Source: Tolypocladium sp. Sup5 PDA-1 (taxonomy: Eukaryota > Ascomycota > Sordariomycetes > Hypocreales > Ophiocordycipitaceae). From it: a DNA stretch of 64,000 bases. The notes under the pieces were generated by a model that did no database searches, was not told the DNA's origin, and saw nothing but the letters and a program-made list of their open reading frames with translations. The DNA is taken from contig JPHH03000036.1 in assembly GCA_000750105.3 (NCBI GenBank), forward strand, positions 124,001 through 188,000, written 5' to 3'. Position 1 is the first letter of the stretch; every line of letters begins with the position of its first letter. Positions 10,528-22,900 of this stretch are shown one piece after another. Both the position numbers and the translations under genes were made by a program.

Positions 10528-13500
10528 GTAATGGGCAGGAGACGGGCTAGAAGTAGCGGTTGGCGCGTGAGGGTGTTTTCGGTTCTCTGTCAGGGTCCTC
10601 CGATCGAGGGCGGTCGCTTGACGTACGACCCGGTCGAGTGGGGGCGAGTGGCGATGGCTGGAGAGGATCGAGCAGGTGTAGAGGAAGCCGGTTGCAGTAG
10701 TACTTCACAAGAGGCGTATGGATGCCCTGTTCCGGTTCACACGGACGTGGAAGTGGCAGAAAAGGGTCAGGGTCGGGTTCGCAGGATCGTGTGCGAGAGG
10801 AGAGGAGAGGAGGCAGAGAGAGGGAAGAAGTACGGTGGTGGTTGTGGTTCGGTCGTTGGTCGAGAATTTGGGTTATAAGTCATCGCGCCTCATCAGCCAG
10901 CCAGCCCGCCAACCCACCCACGCGCAGCAATGCACGCTGCAATGCACCGTATTTTGGAAGCAAGACAAGGTTCTTTGGGGCCCGGGGGGGGTGGACGCCA
11001 CTCTGGCCACCAGGACCCTGGCGGAAACGTGCTGGCACGCAACCTAGCGCGCCATTCACAATAATTTAGCCCCGAAAGAGGCGGGATTGGGTAATGGAAA
11101 CAGAGGGACTGGCCTCGCTGGAGTCAGGTGAGCACCGCGAAAACGGGGCCCTGGCCAGATTTTGATCCTGGGTCCAGCCAGGCGCCCGCAAGCCCAAAGA
11201 AAATACACACTGGTCGATCGGACTTGGCGTCTGTTTCCGTTTGGGCTTCTGCAGGCCGCAGAGTTCGGGTGCCGTTGTTGACGCTTATGATGATGCCTCC
11301 AGGGTGTCGATGCCTGCTGCCGGGGCTCTGTGCCAACCAGGTAACGACCCTCCTGCCTGCACCTCGACATAACCTTCAGCAGAAAGCCAATTCTATTCTG
11401 TCCCCGTGGCGTCACGTCACGCCTAGGATATACATACATTGCCTGCACTCCTCCCGGGCAATGGCAGCTTCCAGGCAGAAGGAGAACCAAAGGGCCCTGC
11501 AGCGGCCAGTGGCCAAACGTTGCCGAATACCACTGTCCACTGTCCACTGTCGTGCCCCTCAGCGAGCCGCACAGCCGGCGGCCGAAGGACAAGCAGCACC
11601 ACCACCACACCTCGCGCTGCTACGTTTGGTGTGGAAACCTCCCTACACACAAAAAAAAAACGGCGTCCCGTCGCCTTGCATGCACGAAGTAAGGATGTGG
11701 TAATGGAAATTCCGACTTGGGCAAAGGGTCGTCGCTTGCCTCTGAATCCTCTGCACGCCCGCCAAGCCCCCATCTCACGCTTCGTCTGCGAGTCGGACGT
11801 CGTCGCTGGTCCTCCCCCGTGTTACCTCGCAGTCGCCTTACGCAGCCCGCCGGCCCCGTGACCTCTAGGCTGAGCGCAGGCTGCTGGGAGAGCCGCGCCA
11901 TGCCTGTAAGCAGCCGGGGGAGGCAAGTCGGCGATGCGATGCTGCAACGGCACTGCCGACTGCGATACCGCTCGCCCCGGCCTGTCGGGGACGGGGCGAG
12001 CAACGGCATGACATGGGTGAGGCCGGGTGGCTCTCAGTCTCAGTCTCTGGCTCAGTTCCCAGTGGTCCCATCCAACGGCGGACCGCCTCATTACCGCATG
12101 GACCCGGGAGCTCGTGTCGCATCGTGGCAGCGACATCGCACCGCATTCCCTGGTGCTACTCCGAGCACCACCGACGGAGCCGAGCCGCCCGTCAAAGGGG
12201 TGAACGACTTGAATGCGTCACACCACCGAAACTGGGGCTCCGGCCTGTGTCCACGATGCCAGCTGGTCTGCTGGTCTCGTGGCGGAGTGCCGTCGTGCAA
12301 CAACTGCAGCGCCTGCGCAGCCCAGCGCCGCGGAGTCGCCGGGCGTCGATCCCGGCCGCCGGTGTGCTGTGCTTCCCAGGCCTTCCACGCGCGACGAGCA
12401 GAGGCCAGCAGTCGACCGACGTGTCCCCCAGGCCCCGAGACTGAAAGGAGCTTAGTGGCCGCGACGGGCGCCTCCGCTGGCAGACGTGAACCGAAGCCAG
12501 CCGCCGTGCTTTGGGCCGCTAGTCCTCCGGCTCTGTGGGGAAAGACAAACCCCTCTGTTGGAGCGGCCGAGCTTGGTGTTGAAGGCCTTTACTCGTACTT
12601 GTCCCACTGGGGAGACAGGAGCCATGTTGTTGGCGGGTTCTCGGTCGACATTGCACCATTATCCAATTTAATAGCGAGGGGTGATACTGCAGTCGAGTCG
12701 TGGCATCCGTCGTATTCGGTAGGTGCTCATGCCATTCTGTTTGCGGCAGCCGCTTGACCAGACACCGCATCCATCCTCCCATTGTCAGGAGATGGTCACG
12801 AGATCATCACAACACCTGAGGACCTGTCTAAGCCGCCAGCTGGCCCCTCAACAAAAACGTCCGTACCTACCTATGCAACCCCTACCCAGCTCCGCACTCG
12901 CTCCTCGCCTATTATACAGTAGTCCGTAGCAGCCTGTCCATAATAAGCTGTCCAGTCTGCGAGCCTCAAGCGTCGGAACATCTGGCCTCGGTGCATTCTC
13001 TTACCCCGGAATAAGCTAAGGCAATCAAATCGTCCGCAACGTCACGCAACGTCATTCCACGCACTGCGCATGCCGTGGCACCGCACCCTCCCACCCCCAA
13101 GGCATGCGGTTTCGTCCTGTCTCGCCCCCCTTTCCCCAGCTGTCTTTCTTCCAGGCGAATCTGGACCGCCGGCGTTTCCCCAGTCTTTCCTTCAGCCACC
13201 ACCCCCTCGCGAGGACCCCGAGAACGCCCAGCCAATGCGCGTGCTGTCCATTACACATGCCTCGTTGGGCTGCATCGTGGGGGCTTCTGGGCTCTCTTTT
13301 TCCTTTCCCCGTGCCTGGTAGCCTCTCGATGCGTTTCTCGTGCGTAATGGCATGGGAAGTTGTTCCTACTGGTCAGGCGATTGTCTCTACATGGTCCTTG
13401 ACGATCCACCTCGACTCGGCTGACCTTGTCTTGTCCGGGGGCGCACACTTCCTCTCGAACCATTGCACCGGTGAGGCGCTTTCCCTTACGACCGTTTTAC

Positions 13501-14029
13501 ATAATAATATTCATAGAATGCCTACGAGTATGTACGAGTAGTCCGTATGCGCCGTCGGCGGTCTGCAGCCCGTCAACCGTCCAACCCTCCTCCGAACCTC
13601 CCCAACAAGACTCACGACCTAAACTCGGAACCGTCACATCCAGGGACCAGGCTCAACCCCTCATCTTATCCATCACTTCCTGGCTATCTGCATCTATAGT
13701 CGGGGGGAAATGCCCCATGCATGCAGTCGACCTCTCCCACCATGCGTGTCCTCGGACACAGGCTTTATACAGGCCTTTATTGCACGAGCAACCAAACAAG
13801 CTTGAGCCTCCCTCCCGGCTCCGGATATCGACAGTGAAGGCAACGTCTGAGGAAAGAAAATCCCATGCCCAAAACAAAACGCCTTGTGAAGTTTCATATA
13901 CATGGCAACCGCAGCCAGTTAGAACACCGTAACAGAATCCCAGGGCACGGCCGTAGATGGCTCCAGTTCCCCAATTTGACGTGTGGCATAAACGCCGGTT
14001 CTCAGGCACGAAAATGCCAGCCCAATCGT
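10528..14029. other. 3.5 kb region without a supportable gene
   Basis: The stretch lies upstream of the F-box gene start and downstream of the ING gene stop. It is GC-rich and contains one long uninterrupted plus-strand frame (11717-12757, 346 codons). That frame is rich in Arg, Ser, Pro, Gly and Cys, has no recognisable motif and mixed third-codon use, so I treat it as chance. There is an A10 run near 11650. A long 5' leader of the F-box gene or an unannotated non-coding transcript is possible; nothing in the sequence decides this. Confidence 0.4.
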
Positions 14030-14442
14030 CTACCGGCTGCTGGCCTTTTTGCCTCCCATTTTGAGGCGTTCCTTGCAGTCCTCGCAGTACCATTTCGCTG
14101 TTGAGCACGTCGGTTAGCCTGTATCTCGCGGTCCGGCATGCGACCATGGAGCACTTACTTTTCGATCCTGGTGCGACCTTGAGGCCTACGCAGGCCAGAT
14201 GGAACCACTCGCGTTCGCATCCGTCTGCATCGCACGCCACCATCTCGCCATAACTTACGCTATTGCAGTAACAATATGTCGGCTCGTCGGCGTCGATATC
14301 TCCGTCCTCGTCTTCGTCCCCCTGCAAGCTGCTGCTGTTGTTCGCATCTTCCTCCAAGACCTGAGGAGCAATTGCTTGTGCCACTGAGTTGGCCTTCTTA
14401 TGGTTCTTCTTGCCGCCATTGCCGTTGCCGTTGCCGTGGCCA

Positions 14443-14483
<41 letters not shown>

Positions 14484-16298
14484 ATTGCCGTTGTCGGTGT
14501 TTCGAGACGACCTTGGCCGAGCAGCATCTTGGAAAGTCGCCAGGGCAGGCGTCGAAGGTTTGCTTGCTCTACCACTCTTTGTCGTTACCGTTACGGCGCT
14601 CTGGGGCTGCTGCGGCGGCACGGATTCGCTCTTGCGGTCTGCCTCATCCGCCTTGCCCTCCTTCTTGGCGGCGGCGGATATCGGCCCGGCGATGCTCCCC
14701 TCTCGGTCCCCTTCTTTTGTGATGGGCTCTGTCTTCACAGGTGCACTGGGTTCCTTGGAGGCTTTCCTCTCGTTGCCAGATCGCGGGAAAGCGCTTGTCG
14801 AGGGCAAGTCTGGAGTACCAGGAGCGTTCCCATTGGGTTTAATCGACGCGGATGAAGGCCCCCTTACCCTGCCATTTTCCGCATTGGATTGTAAAGAGTT
14901 TTGTCGTGCTCGCGATGATGCCGGTCGAGGTACGCTGGCAGGAGCAGGTGAAGCGCGAACCTGGGTTTTCGGCTCGGGTAAAGCGCCCATCACGGGCGAG
15001 GATGCGATCGAGGGCGACATGCCAGATGCACCGTTCCTGTCGCAAGAAAGCTCTGTTAGTTCTCTGCATGGAAGACGGGCAAGGACGGGAGGGAGGAATG
15101 CGTACTTCTTCTTGGCTTGGCCACTACCGGAGGGGAGAGCCTTTCGTTTCTTTGGCCCACCATCTGGAGCCGGCGTTCCTCGCGGGCTGTTCGTCTTGGC
15201 CTTGGGCGCACTGTTCCCAAAGACGCTGCTCATGGCACGCTCCATGGGCTCTCCTCCGCTTATAGTCTTCTCAACCTTGCGTCTCTTCGGCGGAGGGTTA
15301 CCGTTTGTAGACGATACTCCGGAAATGCCCAGTCCAACGCCATCAGCAGCAGCAACAGCAGCAGCAGCAGTCTTTCGAGCCTTGCTGCCTTGAGGTTTTT
15401 TGCTGCCCTCGCCTTTGTGTCGGCCGGTGTGTTCGTCGGCGTCGGAATCGTGGTGTTGGTTCTTTTGATTGCGCTTCGCCTGGACCGCTTGCTTCCTGGC
15501 GTCGCTCCTAGCAGCCGCCTCGTCCGCAAGAGCCTGGGCGGCAGCGGAGATGGCTGCAGCGCCGTCACGACGCGCTCGCTCCGTGTTCGATGCTTTGCCG
15601 TTTCGGTTCTCAGGGTATGCCCAGTGCGTAGTGCTCCCCCATTTCGCTTCGTCGCTGAATTCATTCTCGAGGTACGGCCAGACGTCCTCGACTCGAGCGA
15701 GCTGTCTCTGGAGAGCCTCGTTGGCCGTGGATATAACGTGGTTCTTCTCTTCGAGGGACACCAGCATCTCCTGGATTTTGAACGCCGTCTGTCGGAAAAG
15801 CTGGCGACGAGGGATATTGGAAGGATCGAAGACGCCGCTGGCGGTCGCATGGGGTTCGTCCGTCGACGGCGCCGACTGGGCGGCCGGGGCAATGCCGCTC
15901 GAGCTATTCTGCGCGCTCATGGGCGCGGATGTGGGCGCGGCGATGCTCGAGGCGTCATTGTTGGGTCGCGGCTCCGGCAAGGGAGCGTTGGTGGCCGCGG
16001 CGACGAGTTTGAAGAGCTGCTCCTCGGGAGCGAAGAGCTTGGCGTCCACCTCCTTGAGCAGTGTAAAGTGTCGGACGAGCTCCTTGGGGAGCGCGGTGAT
16101 CGTGTCGGCGAGGTGAGTGATTGCTGGGAAGATGTCGATGGGCTGGTCGCCCAAGGGGCTGGCATTGGCAGCGTCTCTCCCGCCACCGGAGCGGGCAGGG
16201 TTGGCAGAACTTCGCGGCGGGTTCGTGCGCGTCTGCCGGACGGGCTGGGACCTGCGATGCGCCGGGGCGTCCACGGGCGATGGCTTGGCCGACTTCAT
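14030..16298 (-). CDS. ING-family PHD-finger protein (Pho23/Yng-like)
   Basis: ING proteins tether histone deacetylase (Rpd3L) or acetyltransferase (NuA4/NuA3) complexes to H3K4me3. Exons 15106-16298, 14159-15036 and 14030-14097 give 712 aa. The N-terminal ING domain (about 55-100, with LPKELVRHFTLLKEVDAKLF) continues in a helix near 200 (KIQEMLVSLEEKNHVI). The C-terminal PHD finger (about 645-695) has YCYCNSVSYGEMVACD, then EWFHLACVGL and KWYCEDC; the Tyr, Ser-Tyr-Gly-Glu-Met and Trp positions of the H3K4me3 cage are present. The last exon is needed to complete the zinc ligands. A Gly-Asn dipeptide run (nt 14413-14492) sits before the PHD. I chose the Met at 16298 because the 48 upstream codons of the same frame look non-conserved. 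Pho23 versus Yng2 assignment is uncertain. Confidence 0.88.
14413..14492. repeat. hexanucleotide repeat (GCCGTT)n inside the ING gene
   Basis: About 13 units of GCCGTT with a few GCCATT and GCCGTG variants, coding on the minus strand for alternating Gly-Asn with one Gly-His. Unit length keeps the frame, so copy-number change would only alter linker length. Confidence 0.9.
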
Positions 16299-17114
16299 CG
16301 TGGGCAGGGTGAGGAGACCGTCTGTCGCGACGCGGCGGTTCGTCGGGCTGGTCGCGGCCGTCGTGTCCAAGCCCGCGGGCCGTGTGTTCGTTGAAAGATG
16401 GAGTTTGCGGTGGGGGAGGGCGAAGAGTAAAGAGAACAGCAAAAAGGGAACTCAGATTGAGGATAATCTAGTCCATTTTGGCCCCGAGCCAACGATTAGA
16501 CAACCAAATCACGCGTGATAGCGGGTGGGAGGAGGAGGGAGTGGTGGTGACCAGCAGGCGAAGACGCAGATCGCCCGCTCGTTCTGTCGTCCATTCGAAT
16601 TTGGGGAGAGAGAGCACTGATCTGCTGCCGCTTCACGCAGTGGGCTGGGCGGGCTGGCTTGGCTCGGCCTAGGTTCGGCCTGAGGCGCCCGCTGTTCCCC
16701 ATTCGTAGGCGCTGACGTGCACCAGCCACGATTGGTTAGGGGGGAACAACAAGCTGCCGGCTCCGGCCAGATGAAATCTCCGTACCACGTACGAAGTAGG
16801 CGGCCCTATCTGCTGACAAGGATTGCTGGCATTTCGTCATCGCTGCAGCTCAAACGAGATCGGTGCGCATGGCCTGCGCCAGATATTATAATTGCATACA
16901 ACACATGTTTGGAGGCATTCTCTCAAGGCCTTCCCTCTGGAGTGGCAGTGACATCCATCGGCCGTAGTATGACCCACTTCAACGCCATTTACATACAGAA
17001 TTGACACCACGACGCTATGAACCCCTTGCCCTGCTGCTGGCTACCAAGTACAAGATTACAGTCTGGACAATTACTACCCCTTGCAAAACAACCGTTGGGT
17101 ATCGATGCGACAGC
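16299..17114. other. intergenic, ING promoter / prenyltransferase 3' flank
   Basis: 816 nt between two minus-strand genes. It holds the ING promoter. Same-frame codons upstream of the ING start stay open to 16442, so a longer N-terminus is possible. Nothing else seen. Confidence 0.4.
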
Positions 17115-18345
17115 TTACTCCACCAATCGTCGCCCTTTGCCCTGCCCTGCCCTGTCCGAGTTGCTGTCTCTCTCCTGCTGTTTCCGTCTCCACTGCCACT
17201 CCAGCATGACCCATATGAAATGTTGGAGATCAAAGTCTGGCCAGTAACATTGCAGGAAGAACAGATGCGTGTCTTGGTGGCATTGCCAAAGCATGAAGTC
17301 GCTGAGTCGCTCGACGCCACTAGTCCTGACGAACAGCTCCAATGGCGGGTCCAGGGCCGTGTACATGTGCTTCTCAAGTGTCTCGACGGTGATGGTTTCG
17401 GGGTTGGGCAGCTCTGACGAGCTGTAGGATCCATTTCTCGCCCAGAGGTGTGGCTTGGGCGAGTCCGGGGGCAGCGTCGTCGACGATGAGTCTCCGCCAT
17501 CTCCATCTGCTTCCCCGTCCTTCTCTCCCTCGTCGCCCTCGGACTTGGCTGCCTCGTCGGGGGAGTCGTCTGGGATGGTCGGCAGGGGTTCGCGTCCATC
17601 AAGCTGGGTAGACAAAATCTTTTGCCTTATGCGCGACGGCGAGAATGGAGTGTTCTTTGGAGGTGGCGGCGCAAGAAACTCTTGCACGGTGGATCGGATT
17701 GCCGTAGTTATCTCGGCTCTCGAAGTGTAAGGGAAGCAGATGTTCAAGACAGCTCTGCCGCCACGTCAGTCAATCGTTGCCTACAAGCCAGAGAATTTGG
17801 GCGCGCGTACTTGCTGTTGTGTCTCGTCCTTGCAACAGCCTTGTCCACGACTTGCAAGACGTCCTCGCGGATCATCTCGCGCTGTCCGAGAACGCGCACA
17901 CACGCGCCGTACCGGTCGAGGATATCTCCGTAAGTCGTGAGCTGCTCGAGCTTGACCTTGGCCAGCTGCATGAGTCCCTCGACCTCGTGTTTCGGGCGGT
18001 TGTAGTTCTCGACACTAAAGGCGTAGACGGTGACAACCTTTACGCCGCACTTGTAGCAGATTTCCATAATCTAGTCGGCAAGCATTAGACTCGCGCATCC
18101 TCTGGGTGGGGGAATAGGCGACAGACTCTGGCCAGCGCTTCGAAACCGCGGTGGTGGCCCTCGACAGTCTCCATTCGGTGGCTTCGAGCGTAGCGTCGGT
18201 TGCCGTCCATCTCGAAAGCGACATGCTGGGGAATCGGGCCCTGCCTCAGGGCACCAATGAGCAAGCCGCGAAGCTGGTTCAGGGCCCATTCTCCCGGCGG
18301 CGACTCGAGGATCAACCGGCGCAACAGGGACACGGAATCGGACAT
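17115..18345 (-). CDS. RER2: cis-prenyltransferase (dehydrodolichyl diphosphate synthase)
   Basis: Adds cis-isoprene units to farnesyl diphosphate to make dolichol precursors for N-glycosylation and GPI anchors, at the ER. Exons 18127-18345, 17811-18070 and 17115-17754 give 372 aa. Family motifs in order: HVAFEMDGNRRYAR (about 41-54, catalytic Asp), VVTVYAFSVENYNRP (about 82-96), and RTSGVERLSDFMLWQ near 300, which binds the allylic and IPP diphosphates. Between them is an insertion of about 75 residues with an acidic Glu/Asp/Gly run and a Pro-rich start, not in the yeast enzyme. Intron 1 has an unusual GTCTGT donor, but the join gives the expected ALARIMEICYKCG. It could be the RER2 or SRT1 type; the symbol is given for the family. 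Confidence 0.88.
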
Positions 18346-19973
18346 GTTGGGCTGGGCTTCGGTAGGGGCAGTATGTACGGAGTGGATGGTCGGGGGATGG
18401 TCGAGGGAGGCACCAGAGAAACGAATGTCGAAATGAGCGGCTGGCGCAGGGCGTGCACGCGTTGGGACGATGAATCAATAAAAAGGCGATGCGCCGTTAC
18501 GCATGATCGCTCCAGCGAAAGGCCGACGGAAGCGAAGGGGCGATGCACGCAGTAAGGCCACGAAAGCCAGTGGCGAAGTTGGAGGTGAGGTGGAAGATTT
18601 GGGGCCAGCTGACAAGAAGCTTGCTGGTGTCCCTTGGCGGCTGGAGGCTGGAGCTGGAGAGGATGGCAGGGGTAGACACGGAGCGCTGAAGAATGATTGG
18701 CAAGCGCAAACGAAGGGGGGTGCCAGTGCTTTTATTGCCCGATTAGGTGGCCTGTCGAGGCCGTTTGCGGCTGATGTATTCGCACGAAGTACCGAGGTAG
18801 CGATTATTCAGAGCAGAAACGATTGCCGACTTGATATCCAATCCAGCGTCTCTGCGAAACATATCCGTAGTCGATAAGTTAGATACTGGAGTGATTCGTA
18901 CGGACTAGTGGGCCTAAAGTTGGGCAGATCAGCGTCCGAGATCCATCCAGTGCCAAGGTTGTGGCCATCCGCAGCTGTGGCTCAGATCTGTGGCACACTT
19001 CCCGCATCGCCACGCGGCCATGACGCTGAGGATGCGGCATGAAGTTGATGAGCGCCTGGTTCAATGCGCGATTCATGTTGCAGTGCTTTGATGGGAGCAA
19101 TGTGGGCAGGCTTGAAGCCATTTTGGCGACGTTTTCCGATATCAATCATATTCGGCGCAAAGCGTTCTATAATTAGTTGGTCTCACCGTCTACCCTACAG
19201 ACGTCATGGGCCGGTAAGTAGGCTCTCTCCAGGAGCATCGTCCAGGCACCAATCCAATCAAAGCTTCCTATTCCCGGGCACGCCTTGTAGCCCTCTCGAG
19301 CTACTGTGTGGGCTGCACAGGGCATGTACGGTGATGTAGTCAATGTTGCGCTGGTGGTGCAGTGGGGAGAGATATAGATGGGCCATCTGTGAGGTTCCTT
19401 GGCCGCTTCTGATGTCCCGGATTAGGTGCTCCGCGGATTGATGTAAGCCGCACGCCCCCAGCGGTGTACAACAGTCCCGATGACGATTGTTGATCCAAGA
19501 TCTGCCCGTGCACGAAAAGACAGGTAATTTTTTTTAGTAGCTGCAATTGTTCTCTTAATATCAAAGGTTGGAAGAGAACGACTCGACAGGTGAGCATCTG
19601 GGCGGCTGTCATCATTCACTAGGTACCTCACGGACTACCCGTCAGTGTGTCAGTACCTGGCAGCCACCATCATCAGTGCCCCGCCAGCACAAGCGTGCCC
19701 CACGCTGGCGGAAGAGGTCCAGTGGTGGTGATGCGATTGCAGGAGCTGCTAACAACGCCATCGTCGATGACGGCCCCCCAGCTCGCAAGAACTTCGTAAA
19801 AACAAGCCCGCTGCTCCTGTAGAGTGCATTGGGCAAGGCATCCATCCTACCTATTCCGACGACCTCTGAAATCCTTGTGCGACCCAAATTCTTACCTCTT
19901 CTCCCTCTCGCCCCTTGGCTTCCAGGCCCTACGAATCGAGCTCGAGCTTGCCAGCTCTCCCGCTTCCTCGACC
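18346..19973. promoter_or_regulatory. divergent intergenic region, prenyltransferase / GH63 gene
   Basis: 1.6 kb between two divergent start codons. Contains only short frames without bias. An AT-rich segment at about 18.75-18.95 kb may mark a promoter. Nothing else named. Confidence 0.4.
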
Positions 19974-22900
19974 ATGGTTGTCTTCGACGGCCACGAGTAC
20001 CTCACCGAGGAGGAGAAGCGTCTCAAGGAGGATCGCGATCGCACGAAATACTGGAAGAAATGGGGACCGTATGTTGCTGAGCGGCAATGGGCCACAGGTA
20101 ACGCAGCTGCCCATTCAGCTCCGCCTGGACCTCTGTGAGGCAAATAGCTAACCCGACCGCACACAGTGAGAGAGGACTACAGCCACGATGGAGACGCCTG
20201 GAGCCGTACGAGTATTCCCGACCGGCTGCCCCAGACATTGGCTGACCGTCGTTTCCAGACTTTCCGCACGACCATGCCCGATCCCGCGCGTTCCGATGGG
20301 GCGAAGACGGTATCGCTGGTGTATCCGATACGCACGGCTTCCAGAACATTGCCTTCAGCTTCTGGAACGAGGAAGAGTACGTTGTGGCCTGGGAATGTGC
20401 AGAAGCGACCATGTCTGACTTGACTTAGCGACTTTCTGAAAGAGCGCCTCTTTGGCCTGTCGAACCCGCAGGGCAATCACGGCGAGAGCGTCAAGGAGGC
20501 ACACTTTCACCTCGACAACACCCCTGTGAGTGCATCGCCCATAATCACTTGCGCCATTCGCATACAACCATGCTGACTTGACTCAATAGACTGTATGTCT
20601 CCGCCCAAGCGTCCATCATGTCCGACACTAACGTGCCACAGCATTCATACATGAAGTTCCTGTACAAGTACCCGCAGAAAAAGTTCCCCTACGAAGACCT
20701 GCTGAAAGAGAACGCAAAACGATCCAAGGAGGACAAGGAATACCAGATCATCGACACGGGTATTTTCGACGAGGACAGATATTGGGACATCTTCATCGAG
20801 ACTGCAAAGGAGACGGACGATTCCGACGAGCTTCTCTTCCGAGTGACCGCATGGAACAGAGGCCCCGATCCGGCACCTCTTCATATTGTGCCGCACGTCT
20901 GGTTCCGAAACACCTGGAGCTGGGGCAGGGAGGCCAAAGACAAGAAGCCGTCCATCGGAATCCACACCGAAACCACGGCCAAGTCCAAGCATCACAGCCT
21001 CGGCGACCGTTTCTTCGTCCTATCCCCCTCCCCCGGAGTGGGATCGAGCGGAGACGACGTCTTGCCCAAGCTCATGTTCACCGAGAATGACACCAACTTC
21101 AAGACCTTGTACGACCAGGAGAACAAGCAGCCCTATGTCAAGGACGCCTTTCACCGATTCATTGTCGACGGTGAGAAAGCAGCAGTCAACCCTGCGAGAA
21201 CAGGAACCAAATGCGCCGCGTGGTTCAATTTTAACGAGGACGGGGGAGTCGATCCCGGGGAGTGTGCTGGTACGATCATCTCTGCCATGTCGGTTGACTC
21301 AAGAGACAACCGTGGCTGACCGGTTGTAGTTGTCCGCTTTCGGTTTTCCAAGAAAGACCTGGCCTTCTTGGACGAGGAAGAATTCGACGACATAATTGAG
21401 AAGCGCAGAGAGGAGGCAGACGAGTTCTACTACAGGATTAGCCCTCTCCCGATGACGGACGACCTTCGCAACATCCAGAGGCAGGCCTTTTCGGGCATGA
21501 TGTGGACAAAACAGCACTACCATTTCATCTGGGATCATTGGGCGAATGGCGACCCTTCGATGCCTCCACCGCCTCCGGATCGGAAGGGGGTACGGAATTC
21601 GCAGTGGAAGCACATGCACTGCGACGATATTCTGTCCATGCCCGATTCGTGGGAATACCCCTTTTTCGCCGCTTGGGACAGCGCCTTTCACTGCATACCA
21701 CTCGCCATGATCGACCCCGATTTCGCCAAGAAGCAGCTCGACTTATTCACGAGAGAGTGGTACTGCCATCCAAATGGACAGCTCCCAGCGTGAGTTCCTC
21801 GCGTCGTTTATGTGCGACGCTGGCTGACAAGCTGCATGACAGATACGAATGGAATTTTGGCGATGTCAATCCTCCTGTTCACGCCTGGGCAACCTTCAGG
21901 GTCTTCAAGATTGAGCGCAAGATGTACGGCCGCCAAGATCTCGACTTTCTCGAGCGCGTCTTCCAGAAACTGCTCCTGAACTTCACTTGGTGGGTGAACC
22001 GCAAGGACGCGGACGGCAAAAACGTCTTTGAGGGCGGGTTCCTCGGATTGGACAACATCGGCTTGTTCAACCGATCTGAGCCCTTGCCGACAGGGGGTGT
22101 GTTGGAGCAGGCAGACAGCACCGGATGGATGGCATTCTTCTGCCTGTCCATGCTCAACATTGCCCTCGAGCTGGCAAAGCACCGCCGCATCTATGAAGAC
22201 ATTGCTTCGAAGTTCTTCGAGCATTTCATCTTCATCAGCGATGCCATGACTTTCAGAGCAGGGCACAAGGAGGAGTCGTCCCTGTGGAACGACGACGACG
22301 GTTTCTACTACGACGCCATATCGTGGGGAGGCCCGTATATCCAGCAGCTTCCTGTGCGCTCGCTTGTTGGTCTCATTCCTCTTTACGCGACAGCTACCCT
22401 TGAGCCCGAGCTCATCAATAAGCTGCCCTCGTTCCGCAAGAGAGTGGAGTGGTTTGTGCATAACCGATGCGACCTGGCGGAGAGAAACATGGCCAGCATA
22501 AGGAAAAGAGGCAAGGGCGACCGCATCTTACTCTCGATTGTCAGCAAAGACAGGTTGGAGAAGATTCTCAAGAGGATGCTGGACGAGGATGAGTTTTTCA
22601 GCGACCACGGCATTCGATCGTTGTCCAAGTACCACAAGGACCACCCCTATTCCATGGACGTTAACGGCCAGGAGTTCAAAGTGGGATACGTCCCCGGCGA
22701 CTCGGACAGCGGGCTGTTTGGCGGCAACAGTAACTGGAGAGGACCTATCTGGCTGTGCGTCAACTTTCTCCTGGTGGAGTCGCTCCAGCGATTTTACCTC
22801 TTCTACGGGCCCGAGTTCCAAGTCGAGTGCCCGACGGGAAGTGGCGATTACATGCACCTGGGCAAAGTATCGGAAGAGATCCAGCACCGCCTCCAGCACC

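Noticed and set aside
11717..12757. 346-codon uninterrupted plus-strand frame
   Set aside because: Arg/Ser/Pro/Gly/Cys-rich composition typical of a random frame in GC-rich DNA, mixed third-codon bases, no motif.
15117..16394. 425-codon plus-strand frame opposite the ING gene
   Set aside because: Antisense shadow of a well-supported minus-strand coding region.
18503..18877. 124-codon frame in the divergent promoter of the prenyltransferase
   Set aside because: Low-complexity Gly/Lys/Arg composition without motif or splice context; treated as chance.
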